64,000 nucleotides of DNA, taken from assembly GCA_016869275.1 (NCBI GenBank), contig VGEO01000003.1, positions 19,484 through 83,483 of the forward strand, given 5' to 3'. The notes beneath the pieces were generated by a model that made no database searches, had not been told where the DNA came from, and saw only the letters and a list, made by a program, of their open reading frames with translations. Below are positions 34,490 to 43,604 of the stretch, piece after piece (the first letter of the stretch is position 1; the number at the start of each line of letters is the position of its first letter). A program made the position numbers and the translations under genes. This stretch comes from Alphaproteobacteria bacterium (GTDB lineage Bacteria; Pseudomonadota; Alphaproteobacteria; SHVV01).

Positions 34490-36217
34490 CTAGACCGCCC
34501 GCGACACGCGCATGACCTCGGCCACCGTGGTGGCACCGGCCGCGACCTTGGCGAAGCCGTCGGCAGCCAGCGTCCGCATGCCGCCGGCGCCGACCGCGCG
34601 GGCGATGGTATGCCAATCGGCGCGCTCCATGATGAGCGTCCGTACCGCCTCATCGACTGCGAGCATCTCGGCGATCACGGTGCGGCCGACATACCCGGTG
34701 CCGCCGCACGCCGGGCAGCCGACCGCGCGGTAGAATACCGGCGCCGCACCGGCGGGATCGGCGGCAAGGCCAGCAAAAGCGAGTTCATCGCGCGCGGGCG
34801 TATACGGCGCGCGGCAGGCCGAGCACAGCGTTCGCACCAGCCGCTGCGCCACCACCGCGCGCAGGACCGACGCCAACAGGAAGCTCTCGATCCCCATGTC
34901 GAGCAGGCGGGTGACCGCGCTCGCGGCGTCGTTGGTGTGCAGCGTCGTCAGCACGAGGTGGCCGGTCAAAGCCGCTTGAACGCTGATCTCGGCGGTCTCG
35001 CGGTCGCGGATTTCGCCGATCATGAGGACGTCGGGATCGTGGCGGAGGGTCGCGCGAAGCACGTCGGCGAAGGCAAGGCCGATTTGCGGCTTGACCTGAA
35101 TCTGATTGATCCCGGGAAATTCGTACTCGATCGGATCTTCGGCGGTGACGATCTTGCGCTCGGTCGCGTTCAAGCGTTTCAGTCCGGCATAGAGCGTCGT
35201 CGTCTTGCCGCTGCCGACCGGACCGGTCACCAGGACGAGCCCGTGCGCAAGCTGCAGCACGTCGGTCAGGCGCGCGGCCAGCGCCGGGGCGAATCCCAAC
35301 CGCTCGAAATCGAGCGGGCCGCGCGATTTGTCGAGCAGGCGCAGCACGACGCTTTCGCCGTATTGGACCGGAATGATCGAGACTCGGACGTCGAGCTCGC
35401 GGCCGCGGACGCTGGTGCGGATGCGGCCGTCCTGCGCGAGCCGTCGCTCGGCGGTGTTGAGGCCCGCCATCACCTTGATGCGATTGACGATGGCGGCGCG
35501 CAGGCTTGCCGGAGGCGGCGCCTGCTCGCGCAAGACCCCATCGATCCGGAACCGGATGCGCAGCCGGTCGACCAGCGGCTCGAGGTGGATGTCGGAGGCG
35601 CGCGCTTCGGTCGCTTCTTCGATCAAGGCATCCACGATCCGGATCACCGGCGCATCGCTCGCGCGGTCGCGAAGGCGCGCGGCATCGGCCGCATAATGGT
35701 CGCGGGTATCGGCGTCCGACCCGGCCGCGGCGCGCGCCTCGCTGCCATCGCCGTAGAGGCGGGCCAGCATCCGTTCGAGTTCGGCCGGGATCGCGACCCA
35801 CGCTTCGACCTGCTTGCCAACCAGGAGTGCCATCGCATCCAGCGCATAGCGATCGAGCGGGTCGGCCATCGCCAGCGCGAGCGAGGCGTCGCGCTCTTCG
35901 AGCGGCAGGATCCGCGCTTCTTTCAAGAAACGGGGGGTAACCCGGCCGACCAGGACCGGGTTGTCGGGATAGTGCTCGGTGCGGGCGAGCGGGGCGCCAA
36001 GGTGTTCAGCCAGCGCACGCGCCATGTCCTCCTCGGAAACGAGCCCGAGCCGCGTCAACACCAGATCCAACCGCTCGCCGGTCGAACGGCCCAAACTTTG
36101 GGCGCGGTCGAGCGCCAGCGAATCGAGTTTCCCGGAATCGATCAGAATATCGGCGAGGTCGCGGGTCACCGGCGGATGAGTGTGCTTTTTCCGTGGGTTA
36201 GGTCGCCCGGCTATCAT
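34490..36217 (-). CDS. gspE: Type II secretion ATPase GspE
   Basis: 575 residues. The N1E-type domain (about residues 20-150) is followed by the AAA-like secretion ATPase with Walker A GPVGSGKTTTLYAG, Asp box EDPIEYEFPGINQ, Walker B-like DPDVLMIGEIRDRETAE and His box GHLVLTTLHTND. The zinc-binding tetracysteine CSAC...CPACGG near residue 465-500 marks the GspE subgroup. It powers pseudopilus growth. The predicted start is the first ATG; a GTG 48 bases later is possible. Confidence 0.95.
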   Translation of the reverse strand: MIAGRPNPRKKHTHPPVTRDLADILIDSGKLDSLALDRAQSLGRSTGERLDLVLTRLGLVSEEDMARALAEHLGAPLARTEHYPDNPVLVGRVTPRFLKEARILPLEERDASLALAMADPLDRYALDAMALLVGKQVEAWVAIPAELERMLARLYGDGSEARAAAGSDADTRDHYAADAARLRDRASDAPVIRIVDALIEEATEARASDIHLEPLVDRLRIRFRIDGVLREQAPPPASLRAAIVNRIKVMAGLNTAERRLAQDGRIRTSVRGRELDVRVSIIPVQYGESVVLRLLDKSRGPLDFERLGFAPALAARLTDVLQLAHGLVLVTGPVGSGKTTTLYAGLKRLNATERKIVTAEDPIEYEFPGINQIQVKPQIGLAFADVLRATLRHDPDVLMIGEIRDRETAEISVQAALTGHLVLTTLHTNDAASAVTRLLDMGIESFLLASVLRAVVAQRLVRTLCSACRAPYTPARDELAFAGLAADPAGAAPVFYRAVGCPACGGTGYVGRTVIAEMLAVDEAVRTLIMERADWHTIARAVGAGGMRTLAADGFAKVAAGATTVAEVMRVSRAV

Positions 36218-36256
36218 ACGCGGGCGGGCGCCGCGGCGCCACGCGGGCGAACAGCT

Positions 36257-37012
36257 CTAGAACATGCCCCCCGGATCCGCGATCCAAACGAGCCAGATCG
36301 CCGGTGCCAGATAGGCGCCGAACGGGATCGGCGCCGCGAGATCGATCCGCTGCTCCCGCCATTGGCGGAGACCGGTCACGGCGAGCGCGGCGAGCGCCGC
36401 GGCGAGGACGACGGTCGCCAGCGGCTCCGGGCCGAGCCATGCTCCGGCCGCGGCCATCAGCTTGGCGTCGCCGAGGCCCAAGCCCTCGCGGCCGCGGAAG
36501 CGGCGGTACCCGAGCCGGATCGCCAGGAACAGCGCAAACGCCCCGCCGGCAGCGAGGGCGTGGCTCGCGAGCCGCTCCGGCGCCAACCACGCGGTCGCGG
36601 CGAACCCGGCGAGCGCCAGGGGCAGCGTTATAGGGTCGGGGAGGACCATGGCGCGGGCATCGGCCGCAGCGAGCGCCAGCAAGGCCCAGCCGAGCCCGGC
36701 GGCGAGCCAGACTTGGCCGCCCCCGAAGCGAGCCACGGCCATGATCGCGATGGCGAGCGCCAGCGCTTCGACGGCCGGCTCGAACCGACCGATGGCGCTC
36801 CGGCAGTAGCGGCAGCGGCCGCCGAGCACGAGCCAGCTCGCGATCGGAATCAAGTCCCTGACCCCCAGGACGTGGCCGCACGCCGCGCACCGCGAGCGTC
36901 CGCTCCAGGGGCTGCCGCCCGCCGCGATGCGGTGGGCGAGGGTCGCGGCAAAACTTCCGAAAACGGGGCCGGCCAGCGTAACGAGAATCGATTGCAACGG
37001 CGTTTCGAGCAC
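36257..37012 (-). CDS. gspO: Prepilin peptidase / N-methyltransferase
   Basis: 251 residues, an inner-membrane aspartyl protease that cleaves and N-methylates the pseudopilins. Two CxxC pairs form the zinc ribbon (CAACG and CRYCRS, residues ~42-70). The two catalytic aspartates are in ADARAMVLPDPIT and GLGLGDAKLMAAAG. About seven helices follow. It is the first gene of the secretion operon, 39 bases before gspE, and diverges from the pentaheme cytochrome gene with 90 bases between starts. Confidence 0.93.
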   Translation of the reverse strand: MLETPLQSILVTLAGPVFGSFAATLAHRIAAGGSPWSGRSRCAACGHVLGVRDLIPIASWLVLGGRCRYCRSAIGRFEPAVEALALAIAIMAVARFGGGQVWLAAGLGWALLALAAADARAMVLPDPITLPLALAGFAATAWLAPERLASHALAAGGAFALFLAIRLGYRRFRGREGLGLGDAKLMAAAGAWLGPEPLATVVLAAALAALAVTGLRQWREQRIDLAAPIPFGAYLAPAIWLVWIADPGGMF

Positions 37013-37102
37013 AGCGAGTTAAGGCTTTTCCATTGGACCGAGCCACGGCATAGTAATGGAAGCCGAGAGCGCCTGGAGGCGCCGAAACGCTGGGGGGATA
37101 CC

Positions 37103-38446
37103 ATGGGTTATTCGATTCGCAAGGCCCTGCGCTGGCTGTCGATCGCAGGTGTCGGGGTGCTGTTGCTGGCGGCCGCCGCGAGCGCGCAACAACTTCCCTC
37201 CCAGAGCAAGGATGTCCATTTGGGGGTCGCGAGCTGCGCCGGTTCGACCTGCCACGGTGCGGTGACGCCGTGGAAGGACTCGAACGTCCTGCAGAACGAG
37301 TACGTGACCTGGACCCGCCAGGACAAGCACGCCAAGGCCTACGAGGTCCTGCACAACGAAAAATCGAAGCGGATCGCGGCTAATTTGGGGCTCCCTAACG
37401 CCCATACTGCCAAAGTCTGCCTCGACTGCCACGCCGACTACCCGGCGCAAGAGGCGCGTGGGCGCACGTTCCAGGTCTCCGACGGCGTCGGCTGCGAAGC
37501 CTGCCACGGCGGCGCCGTGCGCTGGCTCGGGCTCCACGTCTCCGGCACCTCGACCCACGACGAAAACGTCAAGCTCGGCATGTATCCGACCACCGACCCC
37601 GTCAAGCGCGCCGAGCTCTGCTTGTCGTGCCACTTCGGCAACGAGACCAAGTTCGTCACCCACCGCATCATGGGTGCCGGCCATCCACGCATGAGCTTCG
37701 AGCTCGACACCTTCACCACGATTCAGCCGGCGCACTTCGTCGTCGACGCCGACTACCGCAAGCGCAAGAAAGTCTGGAACGGCGTCCAGACCTGGGCGAT
37801 CGGCCAGGCGATCCAGCTCCGCGACCTGCTGGACGCTTTGACCTCGCCGACCCGGAGCCGCGACGGCATCTTCCCCGAACTCGTGCTGTTCGATTGCCAC
37901 GCCTGCCATCACCCGATGTCGAACGTGCGCTGGCAGCCGCGCGAAAGCGCCAAGCTCGGGCCGGGCATCGTGCGCCTGAACGACTCCAACATGATCATGT
38001 TGCGGATCGTCGCCAGCCACATCGACCCGGCCTCGGGCACCAAGCTCCGCGAGCTCACGATCCGGCTGCACCAGGCCTCGACCCAGGGGCCGCAGCAGAC
38101 TACCGACGCCGCCAAGGAGATGCGGACCCTGGTCGGCGGGCTGGTCGACCGCTTCGCCAAGCACAATTTCGAACGCAAGGATGTCGAAGCGCTCTTGAAC
38201 GGGGTGATCCAAGAAGGCATCAAGGGCGAGTTCGTCGACTACGCCACCGCCGAGCAGGCGACCATGGCGCTGGCGGCGATCTTGAATGCGATGAAGAACA
38301 CCGGGCTCGTCAACGATGCCCAATTCAAACGCATGAACGACGCCTTGAACGAAGCCTACAACGCCACCGCGAAGGACGAGGCCTATCGTCCCGAAGCGTT
38401 CGTCGCGGCGATGAAGAAACTCAACGAAACGATCCCGCGCTCGTAG
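37103..38446 (+). CDS. Exported pentaheme c-type cytochrome
   Basis: 447 residues from the ATG at 37103, preceded by GGGGGGAT. The signal peptide is SIAGVGVLLLAAAASAQQ. Five haem-binding sites are visible: one spaced C-x4-CH (CAGSTCH, residue ~45) and four CxxCH (CLDCH, CEACH, CLSCH, CHACH), all before residue ~275. The rest is helical without haem. The arrangement resembles cytochrome c554-like multihaem proteins that carry electrons or act on small nitrogen or sulfur species. It converges on the multihaem operon, so it is a probable soluble partner of that system. The very long open frame that precedes its ATG is antisense to gspE/F and is not coding. Confidence 0.88.
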   Translation: MGYSIRKALRWLSIAGVGVLLLAAAASAQQLPSQSKDVHLGVASCAGSTCHGAVTPWKDSNVLQNEYVTWTRQDKHAKAYEVLHNEKSKRIAANLGLPNAHTAKVCLDCHADYPAQEARGRTFQVSDGVGCEACHGGAVRWLGLHVSGTSTHDENVKLGMYPTTDPVKRAELCLSCHFGNETKFVTHRIMGAGHPRMSFELDTFTTIQPAHFVVDADYRKRKKVWNGVQTWAIGQAIQLRDLLDALTSPTRSRDGIFPELVLFDCHACHHPMSNVRWQPRESAKLGPGIVRLNDSNMIMLRIVASHIDPASGTKLRELTIRLHQASTQGPQQTTDAAKEMRTLVGGLVDRFAKHNFERKDVEALLNGVIQEGIKGEFVDYATAEQATMALAAILNAMKNTGLVNDAQFKRMNDALNEAYNATAKDEAYRPEAFVAAMKKLNETIPRS

Positions 38447-38478
38447 CCGTAGTCTCTCTCTCCTGACACCAAGGCAAC

Positions 38479-38510
38479 AGGGCGCGCCCACAGCGCGCGC
38501 CCTTCTTCTT
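38479..38510. terminator. Rho-independent terminator between convergent cytochrome and glycosyltransferase genes
   Basis: Stem AGGGCGCGC/GCGCGCCCT with a seven-base loop, followed by TCTTCTT. It follows the pentaheme gene by 32 bases and precedes the last stop of the minus-strand operon, so it may end both transcripts. Confidence 0.8.
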
Positions 38511-38519
38511 GGGCCGCGA

Positions 38520-39701
38520 TCACGGGGTACCGGGCGCGAGCACGTCGCGGTAAACGGTAAGCGTCGCTTGAGCGATGGCCGCGACCCCCAGGCGCGCTTC
38601 GGCCATGCGCCGGCCAGCCGCGCCGAGCCGCGCGCGACGCGCCGGGTCGCCAGCGAGCGCGATCACCGCCGCCGCCAGCGCTTCCGGATCGCCCGGCGCG
38701 ACCAGGAGGCCGTTCTCTTCATCGACGATGACTTCGCGGCATCCGGGAATGTCGGTCGCCACGACGGCGCGGCCAGCAGCAAGCGCTTCGAGCAGGACCT
38801 TGGGCACGCCTTCGCCGTAGGTCGAGGGCAGGCAGACGACCGCGGCCGCGGCCAGGACCTCGTCCATATCGTCGCGCCGGCCCCACCATTCGACCGCCCC
38901 CTCCGCCGCCCAGGCCCGCAACTGCGCCTCGGGCACCGCGCGCGGGTTGCTCGGGTGCGTATCGCCGACCAATACGAAGCGGACTTCGGCACCGCGCCGG
39001 CGCGCGATTCGCGCCGCCTCGACGAACTCGGCGATGCCCTTGTCCCAGATCAGCCGTGCCGCCAGCAGCGCCAAAGGGACGCCCGCCGCCGCGGGGCGCG
39101 GATGAAAGCGATCGAGCTCGACCCCGGCGCCCGGGATCACCGTTGCCATCCCGCGCGGGAATCCGGCCGCGCTGACGATGGTCTCGAAATCGCCGCGGTT
39201 CTGGAAAATAGCCCGCACGTTCGGATGGCCAAGCCCGATCCGGAGCAGCGCGAGAACGAACGGCCGTATCAACGCCAAGCTCGGCTCGCGCCCGGCGAAC
39301 ACATGGCCCAATCCGGTGAATGCCATCACCACCGCAGGCACCGCCAGCAAGCGCGCCAGCACGCCGCCATAGAGGATCGGCTTGATGGTGAGAAGGTGCA
39401 GGAGGTCGGGCTTGATGGCGCGAAAGAGCCGCGTCATCGCGAACAGCGTTCTCAACTCCTCGAACGGATTGCGGCCGCGGCGCGAAACGGGGAGCGGGTG
39501 AAAGCGGATTCCCTCGCGCTCGAGGACGGCGATGTCGAACGACGCGGGCGCCCAAACGTGATCGGTCGGCGCGGCCAAATGCACGCGCGCGCCTTCGGCG
39601 ATCGCGGCGCGCGCGATCTGAATACGGTGCGAAAAAAAGAAATACGCCTCATTGGCGACGAAAAGGATCGTCGTGCCACGGAGGAGCGAGGGGGCCGCCA
39701 T
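38520..39701 (-). CDS. GT4-family glycosyltransferase
   Basis: 393 residues with the GT-B fold. N-terminal ILFVANEAYFFFSHRIQIA and MAFTGLGHVFAG belong to the acceptor half. The C-terminal half has the nucleotide-sugar site: LPSTYGEGVPKVLLEALAAG and VVATDIPGCREVIVDEENGL with the E-x7-E pattern. It resembles enzymes that add GalNAc- or GlcNAc-type sugars to polyprenyl carriers or glycans. It starts 25 bases after the decaheme cytochrome gene, so it belongs to the same transcript; it may modify a surface component of the system, which is only an inference. Confidence 0.88.
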   Translation of the reverse strand: MAAPSLLRGTTILFVANEAYFFFSHRIQIARAAIAEGARVHLAAPTDHVWAPASFDIAVLEREGIRFHPLPVSRRGRNPFEELRTLFAMTRLFRAIKPDLLHLLTIKPILYGGVLARLLAVPAVVMAFTGLGHVFAGREPSLALIRPFVLALLRIGLGHPNVRAIFQNRGDFETIVSAAGFPRGMATVIPGAGVELDRFHPRPAAAGVPLALLAARLIWDKGIAEFVEAARIARRRGAEVRFVLVGDTHPSNPRAVPEAQLRAWAAEGAVEWWGRRDDMDEVLAAAAVVCLPSTYGEGVPKVLLEALAAGRAVVATDIPGCREVIVDEENGLLVAPGDPEALAAAVIALAGDPARRARLGAAGRRMAEARLGVAAIAQATLTVYRDVLAPGTP

Positions 39702-39726
39702 ACCCGCGCGTCGGCCCCGGCTCGGT

Positions 39727-42700
39727 CTAATTGGCGGCGGCCGACTTGCGCTCGCCCGGTTTCGCCGGCACGAACTCGCGCGGGCGGATTTCCTCGTGGG
39801 TGAACCACGGCCGCCCCTGCGCGTCGAGATAGAACTTTTCCATCTCTTTTTTCGTGAAAGGCCGCGATCCGAGCCGTCCGAACACCGCGATCTGGCCGCC
39901 GGTTTCGTCGACCGCGCGGTCGCGCTCGAGGCCCTTGGAGAGCGAGAGCGCCGGCCAGCGCGTCTTGCGCCAGGCAATGAGCTCGGGCTTCACCTCGGGG
40001 CTGAAGCCGTAGAAATTGGGCTGCGTCTCGGGCGAGAACAGCTGGATCACCTTGAGCCCGTTCCGGCCGTCGGCGACGTAAGCGAACAGCGACGCATTGG
40101 TCGCACCGACCGTTACGTCGCGCGCGTCGCTGATCGCGCCACCGGCCGTGAACTTCATGTAGACCGTTGGTTTGCGCGGTTTCTCGATATCGATGATGAC
40201 CAAGCCTTCGGCGCCGGCCGCTACATAGGCGTAGGTGCGGACCGGCCAAACGCGGTTCGCACCTTTGAGCGGAATTGTCGCCTCGGGAACCGCCGCGGGT
40301 TTCGCCATGTTGCTCACGTCGAACACCTTGAATCCCTCGGCATCGGTAGCAAACAAGTAGCGGAACTGCAGCGCGGTCGAGGTGCCGTTCCGAAGCGGCA
40401 GCACGCCCTCGATCTTGGGCTTCAATGGATCGTCGAGGTTGAGGACGACGAGGCCGGCGTCAGCGACGATGTAGGTGTAGTAGCCGGCCATGGTGATGTG
40501 GCGGGCGCCCTTCAGGATGCCGTTCTCGTTCCAGGTGAGGGCGCGAGTGAGGAAATTGTTGCGCGGCTCGCCGTCGGCCAACGTGTTGACGTCGGTGACG
40601 ATCAGCCCTTCCTCGGCGTCGGTGATGAAAACGTAGTTGTAGATCGGGTGGAACGGCTGCTCCTGGTTCTCGACCCGCATCAGGTCGCCCTTGTTACGGG
40701 CGGCGTGTATGTTCTGCGCGTTGCCCGGCACTGCGACGCAGGTCGCGTTCTTGCTCGCGATGTGGGTGTCGTGGCCCAGGGGGCCGAACGGCGCCGAGAT
40801 GATCCGCTGGGAGATGCCCTTGTTGCCGATCGAGGCGACGTCGTAGACGCGGTAGCCCGAGCGGCCCTCGGCGACGTGGAGATACTCGCCGCGGAGCTGG
40901 AGACACCCCGACCGGTTCGAGCGGTGCGAGGTCGCGGCAAAGTCGAACTCCAACTCGCGGCCGCGATCCAAGTGCTGCTGGTAATAATCGGGGTAGGCAT
41001 ACTTATGGAGGTAGCTGCCGATCACTGCCTGCGGTTCGTCGAACTCGGTGACCTTGATCGCCTCGATACCGCCCTCCTCGCCGACATAGGCGTGCCAACC
41101 GACGAAGGTTGGGAAGTTGGTGCCGATCGCGAGCGTGTTGGCCATGATCGCGTTGTTGTCGTCGTCGATCGACAAGTGGCAGTCGTTGCAGGTCTTGGTC
41201 TCGGTCTTCCGCTCGGTGTGCGGGAAGTGCGGCGCGAACGCCTGGCTCGAATAGCCGGGCGCCGCGATCGGCGGCTGCTGCACGTAGATGCGCTCGCGGT
41301 TGATGTTCTGCGAGGACAGCACTAATGCCGAGGTCGAACGGACCGGTGCGACCTTGTTGCCCTTGGTGGTCTGGTGGCGGCCCAAGTGGAAGACGTCGTC
41401 GCGCGCGACCTGCGGGTTATAGGTCGCATAGTTCCGGAGCACGCGGCCTTCGTACTTGTGGGACGCCGTCTTCCAGTTAGCCTGGATCGGCAGGTGGCAG
41501 CCGGCGCAGCTCGTGGTCCACGAGAGATGGCAGGTGAAGCACAGCATCTCGTCATCCTTGTGGGCGCGATCGTCCCTGGCGACGCCGGGGCCCCACTTCA
41601 AGGACGCGGTATCCTTGGACATCAACTTGGCGCGCGCGGCCTTGGGGTTGTACTCCTTGTGGTCGGGATCGACGGTCTGCTTGACCAGGCTCATCTCCCA
41701 CTCGAGGTTGGGCCACAGCGCCGAGCGCTGGATCAGCGTATCGCCGCGCCATTCGAAGCGCCGTCGCCCGTCGCCCAGGCGAATGAGCGAGAGGTCGTAG
41801 CCTCCACGCAGCGCCGCCGGACCGCTCGTGACCAAGGTCGGCAATTTGTCGACCGTGCCGTGGCAGTCGGCGCAATCGATCTCGACCGCGTTGGCGACCT
41901 CGGTCTGGATGTAGCCGTTGCCGTGCGCATCCTGGGCGAAGTGGCAGTCGATGCAGTGCATGCCCTTGTCGACGTGGATCGAGGACATGTGCACGGCCTT
42001 CTTGAATTTCTGCGGATCGTCGTTCGAGACGATCTTGCCGTCGGCGTCCAGCAGGTTGCCCTTGCGGTCGCGTTTATAGATGGCGCGGAAGTTCCAGCCG
42101 TGGCCGTGGTAATCGGCGAACTGGGTGTCCTTGTTCTTGGGATTGACGTCGGTCCAGACGTTTTTCATGAAGTCGACGTCGCCCCACAGGCCGCGGATCG
42201 CCGCTTCCTCGGGATTGCGTTCGTTGATCTTCCGGATCTCGGCGTTCGACGGGTATTTCTGCTGCTTCGGCCACATGTTGGGCGCGTCCGACTCGTAATC
42301 CCACATCGTGTAGCCCATGAAGCTGTTCACGAAGATGTTGGGCTGGTGCATGTGGCAAACGATGCACTGCGCGGTCGGGATCTGGCGCGAGAATTCGTGC
42401 CGGATCGGATGGCCTTCCTCGTCCTTGGGAATGGTCGGGTCGATGGTCTGGGTCTTGCCCTCGTGGCCGTAGATCGAATAGGGGCCGGAGTGGCGCGGAT
42501 CGCGGTCGTTGGCGTAGACGATGTGGCAGCCGCCACAGCCCGAGGTCCGGTAGTCGCCGGGCTGGTCGTTGGTTCCCATGAACCACATGAACGGGTCGTT
42601 GAGGCGCGTCTTGTGGATGTTGAGCACCGGGACGGCAATGCGTAAGCCGGTGCCGGGGCCGCGCATCGACTGGCGGATGTCGGGGCGGCCCGGCTCCTCG

Positions 42701-43602
42701 AGCCGCTGAATCTGGCCGAGCGAGTTGGGCAACCCGATCTCGGGGAATTGGGTGACGATGTTGCGGCCGCCGCGCTCGAAGATGCGGAAGATGTCGCCGG
42801 GCGGAATGGTCTCGAAGGCGGGCAGCGGCACCAGCTTCTCGATGATGCCCCACTTCTTCATGTCGGGGGTGTAGCCCGGGCTGGTGATCGCGGCTGGCTG
42901 GCCGTCACGGGTATAGGCCTCGCCGACGATGTAGTTCTTGAACGGCAGGATGCCGTTGTTATACGCGCCGCCGCCCCACAGCATGGCGCCGGTCGACATC
43001 AGGTGCCGCTCGGCCGCCTGGATGATCGGCAGGTGGCAGGCCCCGCAGGCTTCGCGGGCGATCCGGTAGTCGGACGGATTGACGAAGCGGACATACTCGG
43101 GGCTTTCCTTGTTGAGAAGCGTATAGCCGCCCTCGGGGTTGCGGCTGCGCGGGTAGCCCCAGGTCTCGGGCATCCGCGGCATCACGTGTGCCTTCTGCAT
43201 CGCCCCGACATAGGCAGCATCGCCGAACAGCAACGGGTCGATTGCGCCGTGGTGGGCCTCTTCACCCGGCTTATGGTGAAGCGCGGCCTTTTCCTTCTTG
43301 TAGGTGCGCTCGTACTTCGATCCTTCCGGCTTGCGCACCGCCGCGTCGCCGCCGTGGCAGTCGGTACAGCCCAGCACGATCGCCGGGTTGGCGTGCATCG
43401 TCTTCTGGTCGGTCGCGGTGTGGCAGGTCATGCAGCCGGCGCTCTTGGCGTCGGCTTGGGCTTGGGTTTGCGATGCCGGCGCCGGCGGCGCGGTCACGTA
43501 TTTGATGTCGAGCGGCTTCTCGCCTTCAGAGGCGAAGCCCACTCCCGCCAGGGTCACGCCCAGGGCGACGGTCGCGGCAATGACGAAGCGCATCGCGGTC
43601 AT
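39727..43602 (-). CDS. Exported decaheme c-type cytochrome with LVIVD beta-propeller
   Basis: 1,291 residues. A signal peptide (VIAATVALGVTLAGVGFA) is followed by ten CxxCH sites: CMTCH, CTDCH, CGACH, CGGCH, CIVCH, CIDCH, CADCH, CFTCH, CAGCH and CNDCH, spread from residue ~57 to ~805. From about residue 890 to 1190 come repeated blades such as YLHVAEGRSGYRVYDV, YTYIVADAGLVVLNLDDP, YLFATDAEGFKVFDVSN and YVAAGAEGLVIIDIEKPRKP, the LVIVD pattern of bacterial surface propellers. There is no membrane anchor or lipobox, so it is periplasmic or extracellular. It starts two bases after the porin gene; an ATG at 43593 has better ribosome-site spacing. Confidence 0.92.
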   Translation of the reverse strand: MTAMRFVIAATVALGVTLAGVGFASEGEKPLDIKYVTAPPAPASQTQAQADAKSAGCMTCHTATDQKTMHANPAIVLGCTDCHGGDAAVRKPEGSKYERTYKKEKAALHHKPGEEAHHGAIDPLLFGDAAYVGAMQKAHVMPRMPETWGYPRSRNPEGGYTLLNKESPEYVRFVNPSDYRIAREACGACHLPIIQAAERHLMSTGAMLWGGGAYNNGILPFKNYIVGEAYTRDGQPAAITSPGYTPDMKKWGIIEKLVPLPAFETIPPGDIFRIFERGGRNIVTQFPEIGLPNSLGQIQRLEEPGRPDIRQSMRGPGTGLRIAVPVLNIHKTRLNDPFMWFMGTNDQPGDYRTSGCGGCHIVYANDRDPRHSGPYSIYGHEGKTQTIDPTIPKDEEGHPIRHEFSRQIPTAQCIVCHMHQPNIFVNSFMGYTMWDYESDAPNMWPKQQKYPSNAEIRKINERNPEEAAIRGLWGDVDFMKNVWTDVNPKNKDTQFADYHGHGWNFRAIYKRDRKGNLLDADGKIVSNDDPQKFKKAVHMSSIHVDKGMHCIDCHFAQDAHGNGYIQTEVANAVEIDCADCHGTVDKLPTLVTSGPAALRGGYDLSLIRLGDGRRRFEWRGDTLIQRSALWPNLEWEMSLVKQTVDPDHKEYNPKAARAKLMSKDTASLKWGPGVARDDRAHKDDEMLCFTCHLSWTTSCAGCHLPIQANWKTASHKYEGRVLRNYATYNPQVARDDVFHLGRHQTTKGNKVAPVRSTSALVLSSQNINRERIYVQQPPIAAPGYSSQAFAPHFPHTERKTETKTCNDCHLSIDDDNNAIMANTLAIGTNFPTFVGWHAYVGEEGGIEAIKVTEFDEPQAVIGSYLHKYAYPDYYQQHLDRGRELEFDFAATSHRSNRSGCLQLRGEYLHVAEGRSGYRVYDVASIGNKGISQRIISAPFGPLGHDTHIASKNATCVAVPGNAQNIHAARNKGDLMRVENQEQPFHPIYNYVFITDAEEGLIVTDVNTLADGEPRNNFLTRALTWNENGILKGARHITMAGYYTYIVADAGLVVLNLDDPLKPKIEGVLPLRNGTSTALQFRYLFATDAEGFKVFDVSNMAKPAAVPEATIPLKGANRVWPVRTYAYVAAGAEGLVIIDIEKPRKPTVYMKFTAGGAISDARDVTVGATNASLFAYVADGRNGLKVIQLFSPETQPNFYGFSPEVKPELIAWRKTRWPALSLSKGLERDRAVDETGGQIAVFGRLGSRPFTKKEMEKFYLDAQGRPWFTHEEIRPREFVPAKPGERKSAAAN

Positions 43603-43604
43603 CC

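Noticed and set aside
34610..38446. A 1,278-codon plus-strand frame ending in the pentaheme cytochrome
   Set aside because: Only the part from 37103 is coding; the upstream 830 codons are antisense to gspE/gspO, lack homology and simply stay open because of high GC.
39900..39960. WPALSLSKG segment in the decaheme protein, similar to the peptide encoded by a dispersed palindromic repeat in some bacteria
   Set aside because: The codons differ from the usual repeat sequence and no inverted repeat is present around it; it is treated as normal coding sequence.
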